Assembly (NCBI RefSeq): GCF_031729055.1
Contig: NZ_JAVMIP010000006.1
Span: forward strand, 62,001 to 126,000
Source: Pseudocalidococcus azoricus BACA0444
GTDB lineage: Bacteria; Cyanobacteriota; Cyanobacteriia; Thermosynechococcales; Thermosynechococcaceae
Reading direction: 5' to 3'
Length of the DNA stretch: 64,000 bases
Shown here: in pieces, positions 56,929-64,000 of the stretch
Numbering within the stretch: position 1 is the stretch's first letter
How the letters are laid out: each line of letters starts with the position of its first letter
The notes under the pieces: generated by a model
Databases searched by the model: none
What the model saw: only the letters and a program-made list of their open reading frames with translations
Told to the model about the DNA's origin: nothing
Translations under genes and position numbers: made by a program

Positions 56929-57194
56929 AATCAAGCGTAACCAAAACATTCCGTAAAAAGATTGAATCACTCCCCGTAGCCATTCAGAAACAAGCAGCCA
57001 AGGCTTATGAATTTTGGCGGTTAGACCCCTACCATAGCAGCCTTCAATTTAAGCGAGTCAGCCAACATCAACCCATTTACTCTGTTCGGATCAGTCTCAA
57101 TTATCGAGTATTGGGCCTGTTAGAGGATAATCATATTTACTGGTTTTGGATTGGAGAACATTCTGAATACGAGGAATTATTGAAGCGGTTATAA
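56925..57194 (+). CDS. RelE/ParE-superfamily toxin-like protein
   Basis: 89 residues of the RelE/ParE fold: SVTKTFRKKIESLPVAIQKQAAKAYEFWRLDPYHSSLQFKRVSQHQPIYSVRISLNYRVLGLLEDNHIYWFWIGEHSEYEELLKRL. The RVSxxxPIYSVRISLNYRVLG strands and WIGEHSEYEEL end fit the HigB/RelE-like group. ATG 56925 is chosen over TTG 56913. It overlaps the upstream antitoxin-like gene by four bases. The acs leader follows within about 100 bases. Confidence 0.78.
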   Translation: MKSSVTKTFRKKIESLPVAIQKQAAKAYEFWRLDPYHSSLQFKRVSQHQPIYSVRISLNYRVLGLLEDNHIYWFWIGEHSEYEELLKRL

Positions 57195-57310
57195 TATCTC
57201 CCATGTAATTTTCTGATTCAGGCAAAATCATAACTTGACACCCAAGCCAAAGTTCCCTCAAGTCAACTCCTGTCATAGGATAGAAAGATTAGCCTGATTG
57301 CAGTTGCCCT

Positions 57311-59281
57311 ATGGTTTCCACACCGATTGAGTCCATTCTCAACGAACACCGCAGCTTTGCCCCACCGGAAGATTTTGTTGCCAATGCGGTGATCAACAGC
57401 CAGGCCGAGTATGAACGCCTTTATGCCCAGGCCCAGGCCAACCCCGAAACCTTTTGGGCCGAACTCGCAGCCAAAGAACTCCACTGGTTCCAGGCCTGGG
57501 ATCAAGTCCTCGATTGGCAACCGCCCCACGCAAAATGGTTTGTCAACGGCAAAATCAACATCTCCTACAACTGCTTAGACCGACATCTGACAACCTGGCG
57601 CAAAAACAAAGCGGCGCTGATTTGGGAAGGCGAACCCGGAGACTCTCGCACCTACACCTATGCCCAACTCCATCGGGAAGTCTGCCAATTTGCCAATGTC
57701 CTCAAGCAACTCGGTGTTACGAAAGGGGATGTAGTCGGGATTTATATGCCGATGATTCCCGAAGCAGCGATTGCGATGTTGGCCTGTGCCCGAATTGGTG
57801 CGCCCCATAGTGTGGTTTTTGGTGGATTTAGTGCCGAAGCCTTGCGCGATCGCCTCAATGATGCCCAGGCCAAGTTGGTGATTACAGCCGATGGGGGTTG
57901 GCGGAAAGATGCGATTGTCCCGCTGAAAGAACAGGTGGATAAAGCCTTAGGCAGTGATTTAGTTCCCTCTGTGGCAAATGTCTTGGTGGTTCAACGCACG
58001 AAACAAACCATTCCGATGCTACCCGGCCGAGATCATTGGTGGCATGACCTACAAAAAGGGGCGAGTGCGGACTGTCCAGCAGAACCCATGGATAGCGAGG
58101 ATATGCTGTTTGTCCTCTATACCTCTGGCTCAACTGGAAAACCAAAAGGGGTGGTGCATACAACCGGCGGCTACAATCTCTATACCCACATGACCACGAA
58201 ATGGGTGTTTGACCTCAACGATATGGATGTCTATTGGTGTACCGCTGATGTGGGTTGGATTACGGGCCACAGTTATATCGTCTATGGGCCACTCTCCAAT
58301 GGCGCGACAACCCTGATGTATGAAGGTGCGCCGCGGGCCTCCAATCCCGGTTGTTTTTGGGATGTGATTGAAAAGTATGGCGTGACGATTTTCTATACCG
58401 CTCCCACCGCAATTCGGGCCTTTATCAAAATGGGTGAACATCTGCCCCAGGCCCGTGACTTGTCCTCATTGCGACTCTTAGGCACAGTGGGCGAACCGAT
58501 TAACCCCGAGGCCTGGATCTGGTATCACCGGATTATTGGTCAAGAACGCTGTCCGATTGTCGATACCTGGTGGCAAACGGAAACCGGCGGACACATGATT
58601 ACCTCCCTGCCTGGAGCGATTCCGGCAAAACCTGGCTCGGCCACCAAACCTTTCCCTGGAATATTGGCGGATGTGGTGGATTTAGAGGGCAATCCTGTAG
58701 CTGATAACGATGGTGGTTATTTGGTGGTCAGGTATCCGTGGCCTGGGATGATGCGAACCGTCTATGGCGATGATGACCGTTTCCGCCGCACCTATTGGGA
58801 GCATATTGCCCCGAAAGATGGGAAGTACGTCTATTTTGCTGGGGATGGGGCCCGCCGAGATGAGGATGGCTATTTCTGGGTCATGGGCCGGGTGGATGAC
58901 GTGATTAGTGTTTCTGGGCATCGCTTAGGCACCATGGAAATTGAATCGGCGTTAGTCTCGCATCCCTCAGTGGCCGAAGCAGCCGTGGTCGGTAAGCCGG
59001 ATCCGGTGAAAGGGGAAGAAATTGTTGCCTTTGTCACGTTAGAAAATAATGTGAATGTGGATGAAGACCTGATCAAAACCCTGAAGCAGCACGTTGTCAG
59101 TGAAATTGGCGCGTTGGCCAGGCCGGGGGAAATTCGCTTTAGTGATGCTCTACCCAAAACCCGTTCAGGAAAAATTATGCGGCGGTTGTTGCGATCCTTA
59201 GCAGCGGGGGAAGAAATTTCGGGAGATACCTCAACCCTGGAAGATCGGTCGGTATTGGATAAGTTGCGGGAAGGAGCCTAG
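57311..59281 (+). CDS. acs: Acetyl-CoA synthetase
   Basis: AMP-forming ligase that activates acetate to acetyl-CoA. The 656 residues are complete. The ATP-binding loop [19 protein letters not shown] is near residue 263, the acetyl-binding [11 protein letters not shown] near 410, and the hinge [16 protein letters not shown] near 520. The regulatory Lys is in [11 protein letters not shown] near the C-terminus. Start ATG 57311; a 30-base conserved leader precedes it. It is flanked by decayed copies of its own ends, at 55619 and 56551 upstream and 60101 and 61139 downstream, so foreign modules have been inserted beside it several times. Confidence 0.96.
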   Translation: MVSTPIESILNEHRSFAPPEDFVANAVINSQAEYERLYAQAQANPETFWAELAAKELHWFQAWDQVLDWQPPHAKWFVNGKINISYNCLDRHLTTWRKNKAALIWEGEPGDSRTYTYAQLHREVCQFANVLKQLGVTKGDVVGIYMPMIPEAAIAMLACARIGAPHSVVFGGFSAEALRDRLNDAQAKLVITADGGWRKDAIVPLKEQVDKALGSDLVPSVANVLVVQRTKQTIPMLPGRDHWWHDLQKGASADCPAEPMDSEDMLFVLYTSGSTGKPKGVVHTTGGYNLYTHMTTKWVFDLNDMDVYWCTADVGWITGHSYIVYGPLSNGATTLMYEGAPRASNPGCFWDVIEKYGVTIFYTAPTAIRAFIKMGEHLPQARDLSSLRLLGTVGEPINPEAWIWYHRIIGQERCPIVDTWWQTETGGHMITSLPGAIPAKPGSATKPFPGILADVVDLEGNPVADNDGGYLVVRYPWPGMMRTVYGDDDRFRRTYWEHIAPKDGKYVYFAGDGARRDEDGYFWVMGRVDDVISVSGHRLGTMEIESALVSHPSVAEAAVVGKPDPVKGEEIVAFVTLENNVNVDEDLIKTLKQHVVSEIGALARPGEIRFSDALPKTRSGKIMRRLLRSLAAGEEISGDTSTLEDRSVLDKLREGA

Positions 59282-59332
59282 ATACCAGGCCAAGTAGGGT
59301 GTCCTAACAACTGGCTATCATCAGAACTCACT

Positions 59333-59857
59333 GTGAACCCCATTGCTCAGAACCGCATCGCCTATGAAACTGCTGGGACAGAGTATGAGAAATACTACTT
59401 TGATGAGCAGACTGGCGGCTATGTTCTCATTCATCAGGGGCATAATCGAGGGGAGAGTTTTGCCTCAGAAGTTTTTGTAGCAGAGTCTTTAGCGAGGCAA
59501 GGGAACGCGGTGGAGTTGGTGAATGAGCGAGGGGAGGGAAAAAAGTTTGATGCGATGGTTAATGGCCAAGATTGGGAGTTCAAGGAACTTAAGGCCAGTA
59601 CAGGAAATATCCTCAGTGCCGTTCAGGCTGGAGTCCGCAAAGGGAAGTATCAGTCTGGTCAAATTGCCTATCATGTAAACAGAAGTCTGAACCCAGAAGA
59701 GCTAGAGATGCTGAATCGAGGCATTAAAAATGCTTTACGGTGGGACAAAGAGAAGCAAGTCAAGGTTTTAATGCTAGTTAGTTATCAAGGGAATTCAATC
59801 GCATTGACGCGCAAGGAGCTTGATTATGGCAAAGTCTTTGAGGGCAGCCATCTATGA
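59333..59857 (+). CDS. CdiA-C-terminal-like nuclease domain protein
   Basis: 174 residues resembling the tRNase-type toxin domains at the end of CdiA and of some phage head proteins: EYEKYYFDEQTGGYVLIHQGHNRGESFASEVFVAESLARQGNAVELVNERGEGKKFDAMVNGQDWEFKELKASTGNILSAVQAG. The DAM...WEFKEL part looks like a PD-(D/E)XK core. Here it is a free-standing gene, starting GTG 59333. The next gene overlaps by 32 bases and may encode its immunity protein. Toxin role is inference. Confidence 0.65.
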   Translation: MNPIAQNRIAYETAGTEYEKYYFDEQTGGYVLIHQGHNRGESFASEVFVAESLARQGNAVELVNERGEGKKFDAMVNGQDWEFKELKASTGNILSAVQAGVRKGKYQSGQIAYHVNRSLNPEELEMLNRGIKNALRWDKEKQVKVLMLVSYQGNSIALTRKELDYGKVFEGSHL

Positions 59858-60077
59858 AGACATCAAATCGCGAGTCCAGACGGGGTTGACTCATAATTTC
59901 CCAGTCGAGTCTCGGTTGATTATGCTAGGGCAGATTTCCTATGCCGCGACACGGGGTGAGATCACGCTGAAACAGGCTGATGAGCTAGAAGCCATGCTTG
60001 GCCTGGAGTTATTGCTACCAAACTTTGAGCAAATCCGAGAGATGGGGTTTTGGGGAGATGTTGAACCTGCCGCATAA
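59826..60077 (+). CDS. Candidate immunity/antitoxin partner of the CdiA-CT-like protein
   Basis: An 83-residue helical protein: [58 protein letters not shown]. Not recognised by family. It overlaps the nuclease-like gene by 32 bases in another frame, as toxin-immunity pairs often do. ATG 59826 is chosen. It ends about 20 bases before acs fossil C, so it marks the edge of an inserted module. Confidence 0.5.
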   Translation: MAKSLRAAIYEDIKSRVQTGLTHNFPVESRLIMLGQISYAATRGEITLKQADELEAMLGLELLLPNFEQIREMGFWGDVEPAA

Positions 60078-60100
60078 CACCGATTATTGGAGCCCTTTCC

Positions 60101-60258
60101 GGCCGGGGGAAATTCGCTTTAGTGATGCCCTGCCCAAAACCCGATCTGGCAAAATCATGCGGTGGTTGCGGTCATTAGCGGCGGGAGAGGAAGTGACTGG
60201 GGATACCTCAACCCTAGAAGATCGCTCGGTGTTGGATAAGCTGCGGGAAGGGGCATAA
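60101..60258 (+). pseudogene. acs 3' end fossil C
   Basis: Encodes [21 protein letters not shown] and the remaining acs C-terminus through DKLREGA and a stop, about 53 codons. Its left edge is GGCCGGGGGAAATTCG, exactly where fossil D also begins. One codon is missing (RWLRSL for RRLLRSL). It has no start and is not expressed as acs. Confidence 0.9.
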
Positions 60259-60282
60259 ATCTTACCCAGTTATAAAACCATT

Positions 60283-60615
60283 TCATGTTACTGGAACAGG
60301 TAAGACTAAGCGAATCAGTCCCCATAAACCACCTCCCAACAGAGTCACCAGGCCCCCGAGAAAAAGCCATAATCTTGCATCGGTTCCTTTTTGGCGATCC
60401 CGTAATTCTGCAACATCTTCCTTAATCTCTGAGCGCAAACCCTCAAACTTATCATTTAAGGACTTGAGTTGTTCGACAGTTGTGGCTTGGTTGACCCGAA
60501 CATCCCCCCGCAACTCCTGAAGATCATGTTTAATCAGGCTAACTTCTCTGTGTAGGTCAGTCATGGCAACTGTGAGTCGCTCTAGGACTTGGATGGTATC
60601 ATTAGGTTCACTCAT
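60283..60615 (-). CDS. Coiled-coil protein with C-terminal membrane anchor
   Basis: About 110 residues: a long coiled coil (LERLTVAMTDLHREVSLIKHDLQELRGDVR...) followed by a single membrane span, LWLFLGGLVTLLGGGLWGLIRLVL, and a short tail. Start ATG 60615. This architecture occurs in many small cyanobacterial and phage-derived proteins; no function can be assigned. It lies between acs fossils C and D. Confidence 0.65.
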   Translation of the reverse strand: MSEPNDTIQVLERLTVAMTDLHREVSLIKHDLQELRGDVRVNQATTVEQLKSLNDKFEGLRSEIKEDVAELRDRQKGTDARLWLFLGGLVTLLGGGLWGLIRLVLPVPVT

Positions 60616-60662
60616 TGCCACTTTCTTCTTCAGTCCACTTACTAATATTGTCAGGGAAATTA

Positions 60663-61121
60663 ATGACTTCTGTTACTAACTTAGCTCAAATCTATGCAAC
60701 AGACGAGATGGAGTGGCTAGAAACAACGATTTACCTCCTCAAAAATCGTCGATTTGAAACTCTAGATCTAGAAAATCTGATTGAAGAATTGGAAGACTTG
60801 GGTAATGAAAAGCGTCATGCAGTTGAAAGTTTAGTTGAGCAAATTATCCGACATTTATTACTAGCTGAATTCTGGGATGTTGAACGGGATAAAAATATCA
60901 ACCACTGGCAAGCAGAAATCATTAATTTCAGAACCCAACTCAGAAAACGATTAACGAATAATTTGTGTCACCACCTAGCCCGAAATTTTGAATCTATTTA
61001 TCAGGATGCGCTGAAGTATGTCAGAGCCAAGACAGGATTTAAGGTTGAGTTTCCCGCAAGTTGTCCCTATACCCTTGAGCAAGTCTTGGATGTGAATTGG
61101 TTTCCTAAGTTCTTCCCTTAA
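60663..61121 (+). CDS. DUF29 family protein
   Basis: 152 residues of DUF29, a family abundant in cyanobacteria: [61 protein letters not shown] and [12 protein letters not shown]. It is all helical, and its role is unknown. ATG 60663 is chosen. Lies between acs fossils C and D, divergent from the coiled-coil gene. Confidence 0.85.
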   Translation: MTSVTNLAQIYATDEMEWLETTIYLLKNRRFETLDLENLIEELEDLGNEKRHAVESLVEQIIRHLLLAEFWDVERDKNINHWQAEIINFRTQLRKRLTNNLCHHLARNFESIYQDALKYVRAKTGFKVEFPASCPYTLEQVLDVNWFPKFFP

Positions 61122-61138
61122 AAATCAAAACTTGATTA

Positions 61139-61302
61139 CCAGGCCGGGGGAAATTCGCTTTAGTGATGCTTTGCCTAAAACCCGTTCAGGAAAAATTATG
61201 CGGCGGTTGTTGCGGCCCTTAGCAGCCGGGGAAGAAGTGACTGGGGATACCTCAACCCTCGAAGATCGCTCGGTGCTGGATAAACTCAGACAGGGTAGCT
61301 AA
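61139..61302 (+). pseudogene. acs 3' end fossil D
   Basis: Starts with CAGGCCGGGGGAAATTCG and reads [22 protein letters not shown] through DKLRQGS to TAA 61300-61302. It shares GAAGTGACTGGGGATACC with fossil C rather than with the present acs. It is the outermost displaced acs 3' end in the window. Confidence 0.9.
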
Positions 61303-61328
61303 CAGCAGATCAAGCCAGAGAGTCTTAA

Positions 61329-61790
61329 TCATTCACTATCCAAATTAGCTTGTTCAATTTCTCGATACATGGCTTCTAGTCGGGTTCGGTCGAGTTCCGT
61401 AGGATTGGTGAGGAAGGCGAGGATTGCCAAATCGCGTTGAGCTTGGAGTTTAATAATTTCAGCTTGGCGGTTTCTTTCTCGATTTTGACGATCTCGCTCT
61501 TGATTTTGTTGGTCTCGTTCTTGAGCTTGTAACTCTCGCTCTCGATCTTGGAGATTTCTCTCTCGCTGTCCTTCAATCGCTGCCAAATATCCAATCCACC
61601 CCCTAAGGCCAAAATCCACCATAGCCATCCCGATGGTGGCGATGAATGTCCAGAAGCTCCATTGTCGGAAGGTGTTGGGGGGAAAGGTGGGGGGGAAGTC
61701 GGTTGCGTCATAAAATCTAAGAGCAGCGGTGGCGGCAACAAGGATCGTCAGCAGAGTGGGGGGAATTAGGGAAATCAGGGTTGCTTTCAT
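61329..61790 (-). CDS. Membrane-anchored coiled-coil hypothetical protein
   Basis: 153 residues. Two N-terminal membrane segments (TLISLIPPTLLTILVAATAAL and WSFWTFIATIGMAMVDFGLRG) are followed by a highly charged Arg/Glu/Gln repeat (RERNLQDRERELQAQERDQQ...) forming a long helix. Not recognised. It lies between acs fossil D and the O-GlcNAc transferase-like gene. Start ATG 61790. Confidence 0.6.
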   Translation of the reverse strand: MKATLISLIPPTLLTILVAATAALRFYDATDFPPTFPPNTFRQWSFWTFIATIGMAMVDFGLRGWIGYLAAIEGQRERNLQDRERELQAQERDQQNQERDRQNRERNRQAEIIKLQAQRDLAILAFLTNPTELDRTRLEAMYREIEQANLDSE

Positions 61791-61826
61791 TGTGCCATTT
61801 TCCCCAGAGCAGTGTTAAGTTTTGCT

Positions 61827-64000
61827 TTAGCCGATGCGATGGCCTGGGGGGAGAATCATTTCACCCGTAACATAGTGATGCCACATGGCCTGGTAAGCGG
61901 CTTCTACTTCTTTTGTAAAGCCCTTCGCATCCCATAAAGGAGCAGAATAACGGGCACGGCGGAGTTTTTCAGCTACTTTACGGCGGAGTTCATGATCCGT
62001 ACCAAACCTGACCCCCCACTCCACATATTCCTCCGCAGACCAAGCAATACCTTCTTCAACGCCAGCATTTTTCAAAAAGGTATAACTATTTCGTGCAGCA
62101 AACTGTTGTCCCACGCGAGTGACTAACGGGATTCCCATCCAAAGAGCTTCGAGTGTTGTAGTTGCGCCATTGTAGGGAAAGGTATCTAAGATAACATCTG
62201 CAATCCCTAAGTTAGCTCGATGAACCATAGAAGTAGGATCACCAGAAATAAAGCGCAGTTGTTCTAAAGAGATTCCAATCTCGGTTGCAATAGACTCAAA
62301 TAGTTGCTTGACTGTTTTTTCATCCGAGAGTCCTTTAATCAAGAAGTAACTATTAGGAACTTTTTTTATAATTTCCATCTGTAACCGAACTGTACTGGGA
62401 TGTCGTTTCAGACCAGTTTGAGCGCTCATATAAATAATTGCATCAGATTCTATGCCAAGCACCTGACGCTTAAGTGACACTTCGTTAACCTCAAAGCCTC
62501 CAATACCTAAATAAGTTTGAGGGAGTCGCCAAATTGAATTAGGATAATATTCTTGAGCAATATTTGGTAAAACATAAGGGTCAGCAATAAAATAGTCAAT
62601 TGTGGGCAACCCGAATGTATCAAAACCTAACCAAGTAGCTTGGATTGGTGCTGGTTTGAGAGCCATAACACCGCAGGTGCCATCAAAGGTTCCACTGTCT
62701 AAATCAATTAAGATATTTATTTCGTCTTGAATTATTTTTTCTGCAATTTCATAATACCAACTTCCTTCAGTATAAATATTGACATTAAGGGATTTATACC
62801 ATTCTTGAAGTGGATCATTTCCATGAGTATTAGCACCTACAAAATATAAAAATATTTCAAACTCAGAGTGATTATGTGAACTAATTAACCATCTAGCTAA
62901 CCAACCAACTGAATGAGTTCTGAAACAAGATGAAACATAACCAATCTTTAGTTTCTTACTATGAGTATCTCTCCAATTTAAGTTAGAGTTGTAAGCTGGT
63001 AATTTGAAACCTCTTGTAATAGCGTTATTTTGAATATTAGAACAACATAGATTTGCTAATTCACTAAGCAATGGCAAATAAGCTGATGGCTCGTCATATA
63101 AGTACCAGGATACTAAACTTCCAACCAAAAGCCGGAAAGCTTCGTGTTGGGGAATGTTTTGAGGATTATTCTTAATCAATTCAGATAATAAAGCTAGATG
63201 TTCATTGTCAATTCGGTATACGTCTTCCCACCGACTTCCAAAGCACAAAATAATATATCTCAGTTTCGCGAGTGTTAAAACGCGAGAGCTTAAGGTATCA
63301 CATTTTGATAATGCTTCATTGATGCATTCTTCAGCTTGCTCTAGTTTAATTGAGAATCGGTAGATATCACTCATAAGTAACAGTGATTCATAATTTCTAT
63401 TTGCAGTATCTAAATAAATTTCACCATAATCCACAGCAAGATGCGGAAGATAGTCTTTATACATCAATCGTCTAGTAATATTATCTAAAATGTTAGAAAA
63501 ATCTGGTAAATAATCTTTAAATAAAACAAGAGATTTCAAAAAACATATTGTAGCTTCATCAGCAAATAGCTTATCAGTTAAAAGTTTAAGAAGATTTTCA
63601 AGTCTATTCGAGTATTGGGTAAATTCCTCGATATTAAGATTAGAGTTTAACTGCGCTTGAAGTACTAAAAGATTCTCTTTAATGTATTCAATTTCAAAGT
63701 TATTTTCTAGAGCTACATTAATAATCCAGATTAGGTTGGCTATTTGTTCTGGAGCAAACTCTTTGATGTAACCTCTGATTGCGAAAGCCAAGTCAACATT
63801 ACCATCTTCATATTGATGCTCTGCCTCAATTAGTAACTGAGATGTGAGATAGCTAATGTGTGTATGAACCTCTTCTTGAGATAACTTTGCTAGTGCAATT
63901 GACCAGATTAGTTGAGCTTCCTCCTCTCTATTAAGAAGCACAAGGAGAATACCAGCCTGCCAGTAGTTTTCTAGATTATCAGGATCCTCTTCAATAGCAT
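61827..64000 (-). CDS. SPINDLY-type O-GlcNAc transferase-like protein, 5' end outside window
   Basis: Probable protein O-linked GlcNAc transferase of the SPINDLY/OGT group. An N-terminal TPR-like helical part leads into the catalytic half: LKIGYVSSCFRTHSVGWLARWL, ILIDLDSGTFDGTCGVMALKPAPIQATWLGFDTFGLPTIDYFIADPYVLP and FPYNGATTTLEALWMGIPLVTRVGQQFAARNSYTFLKNAGVEEGIAWSAEEYVEWG. A GTG at 63941 could be read as a start, but the frame stays open (EEDPDNLENYWQAGILLVLLNREEE) to the window edge, so the gene continues beyond it. It is AT-rich compared with the rest of the window, suggesting transfer. Confidence 0.85.
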   Translation of the reverse strand, partial: AIEEDPDNLENYWQAGILLVLLNREEEAQLIWSIALAKLSQEEVHTHISYLTSQLLIEAEHQYEDGNVDLAFAIRGYIKEFAPEQIANLIWIINVALENNFEIEYIKENLLVLQAQLNSNLNIEEFTQYSNRLENLLKLLTDKLFADEATICFLKSLVLFKDYLPDFSNILDNITRRLMYKDYLPHLAVDYGEIYLDTANRNYESLLLMSDIYRFSIKLEQAEECINEALSKCDTLSSRVLTLAKLRYIILCFGSRWEDVYRIDNEHLALLSELIKNNPQNIPQHEAFRLLVGSLVSWYLYDEPSAYLPLLSELANLCCSNIQNNAITRGFKLPAYNSNLNWRDTHSKKLKIGYVSSCFRTHSVGWLARWLISSHNHSEFEIFLYFVGANTHGNDPLQEWYKSLNVNIYTEGSWYYEIAEKIIQDEINILIDLDSGTFDGTCGVMALKPAPIQATWLGFDTFGLPTIDYFIADPYVLPNIAQEYYPNSIWRLPQTYLGIGGFEVNEVSLKRQVLGIESDAIIYMSAQTGLKRHPSTVRLQMEIIKKVPNSYFLIKGLSDEKTVKQLFESIATEIGISLEQLRFISGDPTSMVHRANLGIADVILDTFPYNGATTTLEALWMGIPLVTRVGQQFAARNSYTFLKNAGVEEGIAWSAEEYVEWGVRFGTDHELRRKVAEKLRRARYSAPLWDAKGFTKEVEAAYQAMWHHYVTGEMILPPGHRIG

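Overview
The window is chromosomal DNA of a unicellular cyanobacterium. Genes that point to this include nblA (phycobilisome degradation), ycf39 (photosystem II assembly), a helical carotenoid protein with its C-terminal-domain partner, a CruA/CruP-type lycopene cyclase, a plastoquinone-type 4-hydroxybenzoate prenyltransferase, sufR/sufB with a SufR-like operator, and minDE. Gene style and a very frequent CCAGGCCTGG palindrome suggest a relative of Thermosynechococcus or Synechococcus PCC 6312; that placement is inference.

0-18 kb: ftsW, a 0.9 kb gene-poor stretch of mobile-element debris, the lycopene cyclase, rsmA-eno, ald, an ArsA/GET3-type ATPase, trpS, nth, a radical-SAM peptide-maturation pair (precursor 15560-15859, maturase 15923-17095) and the ubiA-type prenyltransferase. 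18-32 kb: peroxiredoxin Q, an ECF sigma / membrane protein / Spy-like operon, tRNA-Leu(GAG), a transglutaminase-like membrane protein lacking its catalytic Cys and His, a stand-alone HsdR-N protein, nblA, a PP2C phosphatase, a UbiB-type kinase, tpiA, hisB, tRNA-Gly(CCC) and an ABC ATPase.

32-53 kb: a decayed DUF433/DUF5615 pair, recJ, sufB and sufR divergent around a CAAC-N6-GTTG site, minDE, an orphan sugar-type ABC permease, ycf39, nadK, a GAPDH, a second copy of a 245-bp hairpin-ended element, the CTDH/HCP carotenoid pair, a nucleoside deaminase, an ABM-domain protein, two tandem Uma2 genes sharing about 300 identical bases, and metH.

53-64 kb is accessory DNA: hicB with a broken hicA, an adenine methyltransferase, a SacI-family endonuclease gene split by an in-frame TAG, and then acs. 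The acs gene is intact but flanked by two decayed copies of its own 5' end upstream and two of its 3' end downstream. Toxin-antitoxin-like and hypothetical modules lie between these copies. The window ends inside a SPINDLY-type O-GlcNAc transferase gene.

The observations most worth following are the Gly-poor cyclophane-type precursor with six aromatic-X-Asp/Asn triplets, the nested acs fossils, the highly iterated palindrome, and the ECF/Spy-like signalling operon.
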